Positions 34,231 through 43,606 are shown, counted from the first letter of the stretch. The stretch is 64,000 nucleotides of DNA from Sphingomonas psychrotolerans (GCF_002796605.1 NZ_CP024923.1:1984001-2048000), one strand, 5' to 3'. Made by a program: numbers and translations. The notes: generated from the sequence alone by a model not told the origin.

Positions 34231-37146
34231 GTGAACGAAGCCGGTAACGGGAGTCTGCGGTACGAGGCACTCGCCGAGCTTGCCGACCGCATTCGCGACC
34301 TTGAGGACCCCGATGCGATCGCTTATGCCGCAGCGGCGATGCTCGGGCAGCGGCTGGGAGTGAGCCGCGCCGGCTATGGCACGATCGACAAGCAGGCCGA
34401 GACGGTCCGGATCGAGCGCGACTGGAACGCGCCGGGCGTCCAGAGCCTCGCCGGGCTGCTCCATTTCCGCGATTATGGCACCTATATCGACGATCTGAAA
34501 GCGGGGCGCACGGTCGTCGTCGCCAATGCCGAGCGCGACCCGCGCACCGCCGCCACCGCGGCGAGCCTCGCCGCGATCAGCGCGCGATCGTTCGTCAACA
34601 TGCCGGTGACCGAGCAAGGCGGGTTCGTCGCCTTGCTGTTCCTCAACCACGCGGACCCGCGCGACTGGAGCGAGGACGAACTCGCCTTGATCCGCGACGT
34701 CGCCGAGCGGACCCGCGATGCCGTGGCGCGGCGCGAGGCCGAGCAGGCGCTCCGCAAGAACGAGGGGCGGCTGCGCTTCCTCGATACACTAGGGGTGGCG
34801 ACGGCGCGGGCGACGGATGCCGACGCAGTGATGGCGGTGACCACGCGGATGCTGGGCGAGCATCTCCGCGGCTCGGACTGCGCCTATGCCGACATGGAAG
34901 CTGACGAGGATATGTTCAACATCCGCGGCGACTGGCACGCCGCGCACGTGCCGAGCATCGTCGGGCGCTACAGCCTCGCCAGCTTCGGTAGTCTCGCGGT
35001 GGCCAGCCTGAAGGCGGGGCACCCGCTGGTGATCGACGATGCCAACCAGCTGGGAGCGGACGGCGCCAGGGCATTCCTCGACATCGGCATCCAGGCGACG
35101 ATCTGCATGCCATTCCTCAAGGAGGGCCGGCTCACCGCTTTGATGGCGATCCACGATTCCACGCCGCGGCGCTGGACCGCCGACGAACTGGGATTGGTGC
35201 GCGAAGTTACCGAACGCAGCTGGGCGCATGTCGAGCGGGTGCGCGCGGAGGCGGCATTGCGCGAGAGCGAGAGCCGACTGCGGCTCGCGGTGGAAGGCGC
35301 GCGGATCGGCACATGGGATTGGGACCTCAAGACGATGCGGGGCAGCTGGTCGGCGCGGACCTGCGAAATCCTCGGCGTCGCAAGCGGCGAGGAAGTGACG
35401 GTCGATGACCGCGCCCGCACCATCCATCCCGACGACCGCGAACGCGTGCTCGCCGAAGTGCGGCGCGCGGTCCTTTCGGGCGAGGAATTCTCGACCGAAT
35501 ACCGGATCGTCCGCCCCGACGGGGAGGTCCGCTGGATCGCCTCGCGCGGGGTGGTACAGCGCGACGCGCGCGGCAAGGCCATCCGCACCACCGGCATCGT
35601 CCGGGACGTGACCAAGCGGCGCGAGGCGCAGGAGGCACTGAGCGCACTCAACGAGACGCTCGAGCATCAGGTCGCCCGGCGCACTGCCGAGCGCGACCGC
35701 ATGTGGCGACTGAGCGGCGACCTCATGCTGGTGGTCGGGCGCCGCCGGGAAATCCGCGCGGTCAATCCGGCGCTGGGCGCACTGCTCGATTATGCGCCCG
35801 AGGACGTGCTCGGCCAGCGCCTCGACCGCTTCCTGCATCCCGACGAGTCGCAGGCGATGACCGACGCGGTTCGCGCCGCGGCAACCGGGCCGCTGCGCGA
35901 CTTCGTCGCCCGGCTGCGCGCGAAGGATGGATCATGGCGGCGTTTCGCGTGGACCGCGGCGCCCGGCGACGGCGAAGCCTATGTCATCGGCCGCGACGTG
36001 ACCGGGGAAGTGGAGCGCCGCGAGGAACTCGAGCGCGCGCAGGAGGCGTTGCGCCAGTCGCAGAAGATGGAATCGCTCGGGCAGCTGACCGGCGGAGTCG
36101 CGCATGATTTCAACAATCTGCTCACGCCGATCATCGGCAGCCTCGACTTGCTCTGCCGCAGCCAGAATGCCAGCGACCGCGAGCGCCGGCTGATCGGCGC
36201 CGCGCTCGAATCCGCCGAGCGCGCTCGCACCCTGGTCCAGCGGCTGCTCGCCTTCGCACGACGCCAGCCGCTCCAGCCCGGCCCGGTCGACCTCGCCGCA
36301 CTGGTGCACGGCATGTCCGATCTGATCGCGAGTACCTCGGGTCCGCAGATCAAGGTCAGCGTCGACATCGCCGACGACCTGCCGCCGGCATTGGCCGACG
36401 CCAACCAGCTCGAACTGGCGATTCTCAACCTCAGCGTGAACGCCCGCGACGCGATGCCCGAGGGTGGGCGGCTGACGCTCGCCGCATCTCCGGTGGTGCT
36501 GGAGGCAGGGCATCGCTCCGATCTGTCTCCGGGCTGCTATGTGCGGCTCACGGTCGCCGACAGCGGCGAGGGCATGAGCGAGGAGACGATGGCGCGTGCC
36601 GTCGAGCCCTTTTTTTCGACCAAGGGCGTCGGCAAGGGCACCGGCCTGGGGCTGTCGATGGTCCATGGGCTGATCTCGCAGCTCGGCGGCGCGATGCTGC
36701 TGTCGAGCAAGCCCGGGCTCGGTACCCTCGTCGAATTGTTCCTCCCCGTGGCGGGCGGCCCCGTCGCGGCGCGAGACGTTGGCACGTCCTGCGGGCCGGG
36801 CGTCGCGGCAGGCACGGTGCTGCTGGTCGACGACGAAGCATCGGTGCGCGCGGCGACCGGCGAATTGCTGCGCGATCTCGGCTATCGGGTGGTCGAGGCG
36901 GAAAGCGGGCGTGCGGCACTCGACCATCTGGCCGCTAACCAAGTCGACTTCCTGGTGACCGATCATCTGATGCCGGGCATGCGCGGCACCGACCTGGTGC
37001 GCGCGGTGCGCGAGCGCTATCCGCAAGTGAAGGCGCTGATCGTCTCGGGCTATGCCGATCTCGAGAGCATCTCGCCCGACCTGCCGCGGCTTGCCAAACC
37101 GTTTCGGCAGGACGAGCTGGCGGCGAGTTTGGCGGGGCTGGGGTGA
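34231..37146 (+). CDS. Soluble hybrid sensor histidine kinase (GAF-GAF-PAS-PAS-HK-REC)
   Basis: A 971-residue protein without membrane segments. Domain order: GAF about 20-165, second GAF about 180-350, PAS with PAC about 355-475 (RLRLAVEGARIGTWDWD...DVTKRREAQ), a short coiled coil, and a second PAS about 500-610. A HisKA with phospho-acceptor H625 (GGVAHDFNNLL) follows. The ATPase domain has the N box (LNLSVNARDAMPEGG) and G boxes (DSGEGMS, GKGTGLGLS), and a receiver domain has D911 in VTDHLMPG. The kinase autophosphorylates and can pass phosphate to its own receiver. GTG 34231 follows GAGGGGG at good spacing and is preferred to ATG 34216. It is divergent from the GH3 operon with the palindromic operator between, so it may share control; its signal is unknown. 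Confidence 0.9.
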   Translation: MNEAGNGSLRYEALAELADRIRDLEDPDAIAYAAAAMLGQRLGVSRAGYGTIDKQAETVRIERDWNAPGVQSLAGLLHFRDYGTYIDDLKAGRTVVVANAERDPRTAATAASLAAISARSFVNMPVTEQGGFVALLFLNHADPRDWSEDELALIRDVAERTRDAVARREAEQALRKNEGRLRFLDTLGVATARATDADAVMAVTTRMLGEHLRGSDCAYADMEADEDMFNIRGDWHAAHVPSIVGRYSLASFGSLAVASLKAGHPLVIDDANQLGADGARAFLDIGIQATICMPFLKEGRLTALMAIHDSTPRRWTADELGLVREVTERSWAHVERVRAEAALRESESRLRLAVEGARIGTWDWDLKTMRGSWSARTCEILGVASGEEVTVDDRARTIHPDDRERVLAEVRRAVLSGEEFSTEYRIVRPDGEVRWIASRGVVQRDARGKAIRTTGIVRDVTKRREAQEALSALNETLEHQVARRTAERDRMWRLSGDLMLVVGRRREIRAVNPALGALLDYAPEDVLGQRLDRFLHPDESQAMTDAVRAAATGPLRDFVARLRAKDGSWRRFAWTAAPGDGEAYVIGRDVTGEVERREELERAQEALRQSQKMESLGQLTGGVAHDFNNLLTPIIGSLDLLCRSQNASDRERRLIGAALESAERARTLVQRLLAFARRQPLQPGPVDLAALVHGMSDLIASTSGPQIKVSVDIADDLPPALADANQLELAILNLSVNARDAMPEGGRLTLAASPVVLEAGHRSDLSPGCYVRLTVADSGEGMSEETMARAVEPFFSTKGVGKGTGLGLSMVHGLISQLGGAMLLSSKPGLGTLVELFLPVAGGPVAARDVGTSCGPGVAAGTVLLVDDEASVRAATGELLRDLGYRVVEAESGRAALDHLAANQVDFLVTDHLMPGMRGTDLVRAVRERYPQVKALIVSGYADLESISPDLPRLAKPFRQDELAASLAGLG

Positions 37147-37172
37147 CGAAAAAGGGAGCGTGAGTCAGCGAC

Positions 37173-38558
37173 TCACACCACTGGCTCGAATGTGATCCGC
37201 TGGCGATCCGGATCGGCCGAAACGAGCCGCACGCGCACTGCATCGCCCGGTTCTGCCCCGCGCAGCGCAAGGCGGGTGACGATCGGCAGATCGCACAGCT
37301 GGATGCGTGCGCCGCGATCGTCGGCGTCGGTGACGATCGCGGCAAATACCTCGCCTTCCCTGCCCTGCAGCATCACTGCCTCGGCGAGGTCGATCACCGC
37401 GCGATCGATCTGGCCGCCGATCGCATCGGCGCGCGCCATTACCACCGGAAGCTTGTCGAACGCCGCGGTCACTATTTCGGGAACCGGCTGGCCGTTGGCC
37501 ACCGCCAGCGTCGCGCGGATCACATAGCGATCGGCGAGGCGGCGGAGCGGCGCGGTGGCATGGGCGTAGCTCGCCGCAACTGCCGCGTGCCACGGGACGA
37601 TGCCGGGCTGAAAGGGCTGGTACGACGCGCCCTGCCCCGCGCGGCGGATCGCCAGCATGAAGGCCGCCTGCTTCGGATCGCCGGGATCGAGCGTCGCCTC
37701 GAATTGCGCGAGCGTCGCCACGGGCAGCCAATCGAGGCCGAAGGCGACGGCGGTCTGGCGCAGGCGCGCGACGGCACGGTCGTCGGGCTCGGCCATCACC
37801 CGGAACAGCCCGGTCTGGTGCGCCCGCAGCACATCGGCGATCGCCATGTTGGCAGCGAGCGAGAGCGCGGCGTTACGCTCCTCCGAGGCGAGGCGCGGAC
37901 GGAAGACCAATGCGAAGCTGCCGTCGTCGCGCAGGGCGACTTCCTGTTCCGGCGGATCGACGCGGGCAGCGCCGCGACGGCTCTCGGCGTGCTGGAGGCG
38001 GGCAGTAAGGTCGGCAAAGCCCGGCGGCAGATCCGTATCGCGGACGCTGTCATAGGCGAGCTTGGCCGCGCTGCGGATCACCGCGCGTTCGGCACCGTCG
38101 AGATGCACCGCCCCATCCGGCGTGACGCGCACGGTGAAGATCACTGCCGGCCGCGGGCCGGTGGGGAGCAGGCTCGCGGCGCCTTCGCTGAGCACCGGCG
38201 GATAAAGCCCGGCCTTGCCGTCCGGGAGATAGAAAGTCGTGCCGCGGCGCCATGCCTCGAGGTCGATCGGGTCGCCGTCGTCGACGAACCACGCGACATC
38301 GGCGATCGCATAATGAAGCAGCATGTCAGGCCCGGCCGCTTCGACCGCGAAGGCCTGGTCGAGATCGGTCGCGCTGGCAGGGTCTAGCGTGACGAAATGC
38401 CGGTCGGTCCGGTCGATGTGTCCGGTCGGGGCGCGGGCTGCCGCAGCTTCGGCGGCCGCGAGCACCGCGCGGGAGAAGCCCTCTGGCACCTGGAAGCGCG
38501 TGCGGATCGCGGCGAGGCCGTGCGACAGGCGGTTGGCGGGGTCGGCGAGAGTTTTCAT
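37173..38558 (-). CDS. RNB-domain exoribonuclease, short form
   Basis: A 461-residue protein consisting almost entirely of an RNase II/R catalytic (RNB) domain with a small C-terminal S1-like tail. The metal-binding motif reads DPASATDLDQAF (D59, D65, D67). Compared with E. coli RNase II (D201, D207, D209, D210) the last Asp is replaced by Gln, as also seen in actinobacterial short RNB proteins. RNase II-type enzymes degrade single-stranded RNA 3' to 5'. The usual N-terminal cold-shock domains are missing, so RNA channelling must differ. ATG 38558 gives MKTLADPANRL. It is a monocistronic minus-strand gene converging on the kinase. Confidence 0.85.
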   Translation of the reverse strand: MKTLADPANRLSHGLAAIRTRFQVPEGFSRAVLAAAEAAAARAPTGHIDRTDRHFVTLDPASATDLDQAFAVEAAGPDMLLHYAIADVAWFVDDGDPIDLEAWRRGTTFYLPDGKAGLYPPVLSEGAASLLPTGPRPAVIFTVRVTPDGAVHLDGAERAVIRSAAKLAYDSVRDTDLPPGFADLTARLQHAESRRGAARVDPPEQEVALRDDGSFALVFRPRLASEERNAALSLAANMAIADVLRAHQTGLFRVMAEPDDRAVARLRQTAVAFGLDWLPVATLAQFEATLDPGDPKQAAFMLAIRRAGQGASYQPFQPGIVPWHAAVAASYAHATAPLRRLADRYVIRATLAVANGQPVPEIVTAAFDKLPVVMARADAIGGQIDRAVIDLAEAVMLQGREGEVFAAIVTDADDRGARIQLCDLPIVTRLALRGAEPGDAVRVRLVSADPDRQRITFEPVV

Positions 38559-38601
38559 GTGCGTCGGGGTACACGTCCCAGGCGTTTTGAGGAATGTGGC
38601 C

Positions 38602-38660
38602 CGCACCCTTCCCTCTCCCGTCGGGAGAGGAAGGAGGCGCGAAGCGCCAGAAGGGGTGCA
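38602..38660. repeat. Palindromic intergenic repeat (CCTCTCCCG-type)
   Basis: CCTTCCCTCTCCCG / CGGGAGAGGAAGG forms a tight inverted repeat. GGCGCGAAGCGCC then GAAGGGGTGC pairs back to the left end GCACCCTTC. The nested hairpins resemble dispersed elements common in alphaproteobacterial genomes. It lies between the divergent RNB and GPH transporter genes. Confidence 0.65.
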
Positions 38661-38696
38661 GGTGACTTGACGCCGCGCCTCTCCTACTCCGGTTCG

Positions 38697-40028
38697 ATGA
38701 CGCTCCCGCCCCTCCCGATGAAGGCCCGGCTGATCCTGTTCGCCTTCGGGGATTTTGCGTTCAATCTCTACTGGCAGAGCATCATGCTCTTCCTGCTGTT
38801 TTACTACACCGACGCGCTGGGGCTGCCGATGGCGACCGCGGCGACGATCTACACCGCTGCGTCGATCTGGGACGGTATCGCCAATTTCGTCGCGGGGGCA
38901 GCGACCGACCGGCGCCGGCCGAAGCACGGCTATGGGCGGGTGCTGATCCTGGGGAGCGTACCGCTGGGGCTGGCGTGCGTCCTGACCTATGCGCCGCTCG
39001 GCACCGGGGCGGCGGGGCTTGCCCTGGTGGTGATCGGGCATCTGCTGTTCCGCACCGCTTATGCGGCATTGAACGTGCCCTATCTGGCGATGGGCGCGCG
39101 GATCAGCGTCGACAGCCGCGATCGGGCGTTCGTCGCGGGCGCGCGGATGCTGTTCGGGACGCTGGCCTGGGTGGTCGTGGCCCGCGGGACCGTGCCGATC
39201 GGCATGTGGATCGGTGGCGGCGCAGCGGCGGCGCAGGGCTATTTGTGGGCGGCGGTGCTGTTCGCGGTGCTGGGCACTGCGATTCTGATGCTGGTCGGCG
39301 CGACCTATCGCGAAGACGCCGTACCAATCGCTCCTGCCCCGCCCTCGGTGCGTGCCAGCGTAGCCAGCCTGATCGCCAACCGGGCATTCGTGACGCTCAA
39401 CCTCGCGATGATGGCGATGATCGTCGCGGTGACCGTGCTCAACAAATCGGTACTCTATTATTTCAAATACTTCCTCGGCAGCGACGACGCCGGGCAGAGC
39501 GCATTGGCGTGGATGGGTGTGGTGAGCGCAGTGGCGGTGCCGGCGTGGATGCTGCTCCAGCGGGTATTGGGAACGCGGGCGCTGTGGTTCGTCGCGGCGT
39601 CGCTATGCATCGCGGGGCTGGCCCTGTTCGCGGCGGTGCATATCGATCGGCCGGTGGCGATGCAGCTGTTCCTCGTGGGCATGCAGGCGGCGATCGTCGG
39701 GCTGCACTTCGCCTTCTGGGCGATGCTGCCCAACACGATCGAATATGGCGAGCAGACTACCGGGCTGCGGGTGGAGGGCGCGGTGTTCGGCGCGGCGGCG
39801 CTGCTCCAGCGGGTGGCGATCGGGCTGGCGACGGCGATCCTCGGGCTCGGGTTCGACAGCGCCGGTTATGTCGCGAACGTCCCGCAGAGCGAGGCGACGC
39901 TGGCGGCGATGCGCGGGACGATCGCTTTGGTGCCGCTGACGGCACTGGCGGTTTCGTGCGCGCTGATGCTGCTCAACCCGCTGGGAAAGGGCGCCCATGC
40001 GCGGATCGTGAAGGGGCTGGAGCGGTAA
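38697..40028 (+). CDS. GPH-type sugar:cation symporter
   Basis: A 443-residue membrane protein with about 12 helices. It starts ILFAFGDFAFNLYWQSIMLFLLFYYTDALG, the typical N-terminus of the glycoside-pentoside-hexuronide symporters (MelB/XynP type). FLGSDDAGQSALAWMG and FWAMLPNTIEYGE lie in the C-terminal half. These carriers import oligosaccharides or glycosides with Na+ or H+. It converges on the GH3 at 40064, sharing a bidirectional terminator. Its neighbours are a GH3, a PF10091 glucanase-like lipoprotein and a LacI regulator, so the cargo may be a beta-glucan oligosaccharide. No LacI operator is visible upstream. Confidence 0.87.
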   Translation: MTLPPLPMKARLILFAFGDFAFNLYWQSIMLFLLFYYTDALGLPMATAATIYTAASIWDGIANFVAGAATDRRRPKHGYGRVLILGSVPLGLACVLTYAPLGTGAAGLALVVIGHLLFRTAYAALNVPYLAMGARISVDSRDRAFVAGARMLFGTLAWVVVARGTVPIGMWIGGGAAAAQGYLWAAVLFAVLGTAILMLVGATYREDAVPIAPAPPSVRASVASLIANRAFVTLNLAMMAMIVAVTVLNKSVLYYFKYFLGSDDAGQSALAWMGVVSAVAVPAWMLLQRVLGTRALWFVAASLCIAGLALFAAVHIDRPVAMQLFLVGMQAAIVGLHFAFWAMLPNTIEYGEQTTGLRVEGAVFGAAALLQRVAIGLATAILGLGFDSAGYVANVPQSEATLAAMRGTIALVPLTALAVSCALMLLNPLGKGAHARIVKGLER

Positions 40029-40031
40029 CTG

Positions 40032-40064
40032 AAATCCTCCCCCGCTTCGCGAGGGAGGATTTTT
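40032..40064. terminator. Bidirectional terminator between convergent genes
   Basis: AAATCCTCCC (40032-40041) pairs perfectly with GGGAGGATTT (40053-40062), with a small inner CGC/GCG stem and T or A runs on both sides. It serves the GPH gene (stop 40028) and the GH3 (stop 40064). Confidence 0.8.
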
Positions 40065-42352
40065 CAGGCGATCAGCTCGAACTGCGCATGCACGCCTTCC
40101 GCCTCGGCGGACGGGGCGATCCAGACGTCGAAGGTGCCGGGCTCGACTATCGGCTTGTTGTCGCGCCCGATGAACATCAGCAGCGAGCGGGTGAGCTTGA
40201 AGGTCACCGTTTCAGACGCCCCGGGCGCCAGCTTCACTTTGCGGAATGCCTTCAGCTCGCGGACCGGGCGCGTGATGCTCGCGGTGCGATCGCGGATGTA
40301 AAGCTGGACGACTTCCTCGGCGGCGCGGGTGCCGCGATTGGTGACCGTCGCAGTGACGGCGAGGTCGCCGTCCCACGCGAGGGTGGGTGCCGCCTTGAGG
40401 TTCGCATAGTCGATCTTGCCGTAGGTGAGGCCGTGGCCGAACGGATAGAGCGCCTTGTTCGGGATACCGCGATAATGCGCCTTATAGGGCTCGAGCTTGT
40501 CATCGGACGGGTTGGGACGGCCGGTGGGCTTGTGCGCATAATAATAAGGCTGCTGGCCGGGCGAGCGCGGGAAGCTGCACGGCAGGCGGGCCGAGGGGCT
40601 GTAATCGCCGAACAGCACGTCGGCGGTGGCGTTGCCGCTCTCGGTGCCGAGGAACCAGGTGACGAGGATCGCGGGCGCGCTGGCCACTGCCCCCTGCAGC
40701 GCGAGCGCGCGGCCGTTCTTGAGCACCACCACCACCGGCTTGCCGACCGCGGCGACGGCCTCGGCGAGCGCCTGCTGGGCTGCGGGGACGACGATTTCGG
40801 CGCGCGATTGCGCCTCGCCCGACATGCCTTCGCTCTCGCCGATCGCGAGCAGGACCACGTCCGCGGCGCGCGCGGCGGCAACGGCGGCGTCGATCCCGCC
40901 GGGAATGGCTTCCTCGACACCCGAGCCGGCTACCACCGTGACGCTGTTCTTGTCGGCCACCGCGGCGCGCACGCCCTCGGCGAGGTCGACGGCATAGTCG
41001 TTGGCGCCATAGACGACCCATGGGCCGTTGAGGTCGTGCTTGCCCGAGGCAAAGGGACCGACGATCGCGATCCGTTTGCCCGATTTGGGCAAGGGCAGCA
41101 GATCGCCATCGTTCTTGAGCAGCACGATCGACTTGCGCCCCGCCTCGCGCGACAAGGCCAGCGCCGGCTTGCTCCGCGAACGCGCCTTTTCGCGCTTGAC
41201 GTCGATTCGGCGGAAGGGATCGTCGAACAGCCCGAGCGCGGCCTTGATCGCGAGGACTTTCCGCACCGATTCGTCGACGCGGGCGACCGGCACTTCGCCG
41301 GCCTCGACCAGCTCGGGGAGGTGCTTGCGATAGAAGCCGCTGGTCATGCTCATGTCGACTCCGGCGAGGAAGGCGAGCTTCGCCGCCTCGCGCGAATCCT
41401 TGGCGAAGCCGTGGTCGATCATCTCCATGTCGCCGGTGTAATCGGAGACGACGAAGCCCTCGAAGCCCCATTCGCCGCGCAGCAGCTCGCGCATCAACCA
41501 TTCGTTACCGGTGGCGGGCACGCCCGAAAGCTCGTTGAACGAGGCCATGAACGACATCACCCCGGCATCCACTGCCGATTTGAACGGGGGCAGATAGACT
41601 TCGCGCAGCGTGCGCTCCGAAATGTCGACGGTGTTGTAGTCGAGCCCGGCCTCGGCCGCGCCATATGCCGCGAAATGCTTGGCGCAGGCCATCATTGCGT
41701 CGATCGCCTGCAGGTCCTTGCCCTGGAAGCCGCGGACGCGCGCCGCCGCCATCAGATTGCCGAGATGGACGTCCTCGCCGGCGCCCTCCATCGTGCGGCC
41801 CCAGCGCTGGTCGCGGGCGATGTCGACCATCGGCGCGAAGGTCCAGTCGATCCCCGATGCTGCGCCTTCATACGAGGCCATCCGTGCGGTGCGTTCGGCA
41901 AGATCGGGCTCGAAGCTCGCCGCCTCGCCTACCGGGACCGGGAAGATCGTGCGGTGGCCGTGGATCACGTCGGCGGCGAACAGCAACGGGATCTTGAGCC
42001 GCGATTCCTTCATCGCGACATTCTGCATCCGGCGCGCCATCTCGGCGCCGTTGCCGTTGAACACGCCGGCGAGCTGCATCTGGCGCACTTCCTCGAGCTG
42101 CTGCTCGAAGCCGGGGCCGTTGGCGGAGGGATTGAGCTGGGCCGCGACGCCGCCGCTCCACGCGGCTGGCATGATCGTGAGCTGGCCGGCCTTTTCGGCG
42201 AGCGTCATCTTCGCGATCAGCCCGTCGATAAATGCCGGCACCGGCAGCTGCGCCGCAGCCTGGAACAATGCACGCGCCGGGCCGGAGACCCAGGCCGCAA
42301 CAGCACCTGCTCCGAGCAAAGCCGCACGTCGCGAAATCCTGGTGTCGAGCAT
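40064..42352 (-). CDS. GH3 beta-glucosidase (BglX-like), Tat-type signal
   Basis: A 762-residue GH3 with twin-arginine signal (TRISRRAALLGAGAVAAWVSGPARA), barrel with IPLLFAADVIHGHRTIFP, KHFAAYG and nucleophile Asp in FVVSDYTGD, then the alpha/beta sandwich (KSIVLLKNDGDLLPL) and a C-terminal FnIII-like domain. The order and motifs match periplasmic BglX beta-glucosidases. ATG 42352 follows AGGAGAGG; the frame upstream of it is rejected because it crosses the operator. It is divergent from the LacI gene, with the GTAACCGGTTAC operator at 42412-42425 between, so it is probably repressed by that LacI and induced by a glucoside. Confidence 0.93.
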   Translation of the reverse strand: MLDTRISRRAALLGAGAVAAWVSGPARALFQAAAQLPVPAFIDGLIAKMTLAEKAGQLTIMPAAWSGGVAAQLNPSANGPGFEQQLEEVRQMQLAGVFNGNGAEMARRMQNVAMKESRLKIPLLFAADVIHGHRTIFPVPVGEAASFEPDLAERTARMASYEGAASGIDWTFAPMVDIARDQRWGRTMEGAGEDVHLGNLMAAARVRGFQGKDLQAIDAMMACAKHFAAYGAAEAGLDYNTVDISERTLREVYLPPFKSAVDAGVMSFMASFNELSGVPATGNEWLMRELLRGEWGFEGFVVSDYTGDMEMIDHGFAKDSREAAKLAFLAGVDMSMTSGFYRKHLPELVEAGEVPVARVDESVRKVLAIKAALGLFDDPFRRIDVKREKARSRSKPALALSREAGRKSIVLLKNDGDLLPLPKSGKRIAIVGPFASGKHDLNGPWVVYGANDYAVDLAEGVRAAVADKNSVTVVAGSGVEEAIPGGIDAAVAAARAADVVLLAIGESEGMSGEAQSRAEIVVPAAQQALAEAVAAVGKPVVVVLKNGRALALQGAVASAPAILVTWFLGTESGNATADVLFGDYSPSARLPCSFPRSPGQQPYYYAHKPTGRPNPSDDKLEPYKAHYRGIPNKALYPFGHGLTYGKIDYANLKAAPTLAWDGDLAVTATVTNRGTRAAEEVVQLYIRDRTASITRPVRELKAFRKVKLAPGASETVTFKLTRSLLMFIGRDNKPIVEPGTFDVWIAPSAEAEGVHAQFELIA

Positions 42353-42411
42353 CTGGGTCCTCTCCTGAAGCGCACATGCGCACCAAACTTTATGTGCTTG
42401 TCGCAAGCGTC

Positions 42412-42425
42412 CGTAACCGGTTACA
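42412..42425. promoter_or_regulatory. GalR/LacI-type operator between GH3 and LacI
   Basis: CGTAACCGGTTACA matches 13 of 14 bases of the perfect palindrome at 51410-51423. Its place between divergent GH3 and lacI starts fits control of GH3 plus autoregulation of the repressor. Confidence 0.78.
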
Positions 42426-42507
42426 TAACCTTTGCGGGACAAGGATTGCAATCGCCCTTGCGGTCTGAAACGAAGGAAACATGCGCGGGACCGGGAGCAG
42501 GAGAAAA

Positions 42508-43521
42508 ATGGGCGAGGCCACCATCCGCGATGTCGCACGCCGCGCCGAGGTTTCGGTGGCGTCGGTGTCGCGCGCGCTGAACGGCCTCAACAACGTCCGC
42601 GGCGAGACGCGCGAGCGGATCATGGCCGCCGCCAAGGAGCTGGGCTACGTCCCCCATGCCGGCGCGCGCAGTCTTAGCCTCGCGCGGGCCCACGCGATCG
42701 GCGTGGTACTGCCCGACCTGCATGGCGAATTCTTCTCCGAATGCGTACGCGGCATGGACCGCGAGGCGAGCCGGCGCGGCTATCTGCTGCTGCTCTCCAA
42801 CATGCACGACGACAGCGAGCAGGCCGCGGTGGCACTGCGGGCCATGCGCGGGCGCGTCGACGGCCTGCTGGTGATGGCGCCGCACATCCCGCTCGAAGCG
42901 CTCGAACGCGCCCTGCCCGCGACGCTGCCCGCGGTGCTGATCAACGCGCCCGGCGAAATCGCCTCACGACCGGCGCTGCGGCTCGACAACCGCGCCGGCG
43001 CCCGGGCGATGGTTGAGCACCTTCTGGGCGGTGGCCATCGCCACATCGTCCACATCGCGGGTCCCGAAGGCAATGTCGACGCGCAGGAACGTGCCCAGGG
43101 CTTCCGTGACGCTTTGGCCGAACTGGCACCGGACATGCCGGTTCGGATCATCTCCGGCGACTTCAACGAGGAGGCCGGCGAAGCGGCTGCACGCGAGATT
43201 GTCGCGAGCAGCGCGCCCTGCGATGCGGTGTTCGCGGCCAACGACATGATGGCGATCGGCTGCCTCCACACGCTGCGCCAGGCGGGCAAGCGCGTGCCCG
43301 AGGACATCGCGGTGGCGGGCTTCGACGACGTGCCGCTGGCGCGGTACCTGGCGCTCACCACGATCGAGGTGCGCATCGCCGAGATCGGCGCGCGGGCAGT
43401 TTCGCGGCTGATCGACATGCTCGAAGGCAAAGGCGCCGACACGCGCACCGAGCTGCACGAGCCACAATTGATCGCGCGCGCCACCACTGCCGCGCGAGTG
43501 AACGGCGCCGCGCATGGCTGA
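42508..43521 (+). CDS. LacI/GalR-family regulator (VA-type recognition helix)
   Basis: A 337-residue repressor: helix-turn-helix ATIRDVARRAEVSVASVSRALNG, hinge YVPHAGARSLSLARA and a sugar-binding domain with ANDMMAIGCLHTL and VAGFDDVPLARYL. The two specificity residues equivalent to lac repressor 17-18 are Val-Ala, as in GalR. Classic lac repressor variants with that pair recognise the gal-type half-site TGTAA. Three such palindromes (TGTAACCGGTTACA type) lie at 42412, 43543 and 51410, so this protein is the best candidate to bind them. ATG 42508 follows AGCAGGAG and is preferred to ATG 42481. It would control the GH3, the glucanase-like lipoprotein and the Oar-like receptor. Confidence 0.92.
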   Translation: MGEATIRDVARRAEVSVASVSRALNGLNNVRGETRERIMAAAKELGYVPHAGARSLSLARAHAIGVVLPDLHGEFFSECVRGMDREASRRGYLLLLSNMHDDSEQAAVALRAMRGRVDGLLVMAPHIPLEALERALPATLPAVLINAPGEIASRPALRLDNRAGARAMVEHLLGGGHRHIVHIAGPEGNVDAQERAQGFRDALAELAPDMPVRIISGDFNEEAGEAAAREIVASSAPCDAVFAANDMMAIGCLHTLRQAGKRVPEDIAVAGFDDVPLARYLALTTIEVRIAEIGARAVSRLIDMLEGKGADTRTELHEPQLIARATTAARVNGAAHG

Positions 43522-43542
43522 GCGGCTTTTGCACATCGTCAC

Positions 43543-43556
43543 TGTAACCGGTTTCA
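43543..43556. promoter_or_regulatory. GalR/LacI-type operator upstream of the PF10091 gene
   Basis: TGTAACCGGTTTCA differs at one base from the perfect site at 51410-51423. It lies 68 bp before the ATG of the glucanase-like lipoprotein and upstream of the hairpin at 43570-43606. Confidence 0.7.
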
Positions 43557-43569
43557 GGACATCCCTCCT

Positions 43570-43606
43570 GGGAGGCGGCGTCTCCCGCGCCGCCTCCCTC
43601 CTTTTT
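43570..43606 (+). terminator. Rho-independent terminator or attenuator after lacI
   Basis: A perfect 11-bp stem (GGGAGGCGGCG / CGCCGCCTCCC) with a seven-base loop is followed, after TC, by CTTTTT at 43601-43606. It lies downstream of the operator at 43543 but only 17 bp before the next ATG. It could therefore act either as the lacI terminator or as an attenuator in the leader of the next gene. Confidence 0.8.

Noticed and set aside
37165..37731. Alternative frame overlapping the RNB gene
   Set aside because: It lies in another minus-strand frame of the RNB gene and has no conserved motif; the RNB frame with the catalytic DPASATDLDQ block is the coding one.
38975..42580. 1,201-codon plus-strand frame spanning the symporter and GH3 genes
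   Set aside because: It crosses two real genes on opposite strands, a terminator and an operator, and its translation is arginine/glycine-rich without recognisable domains.
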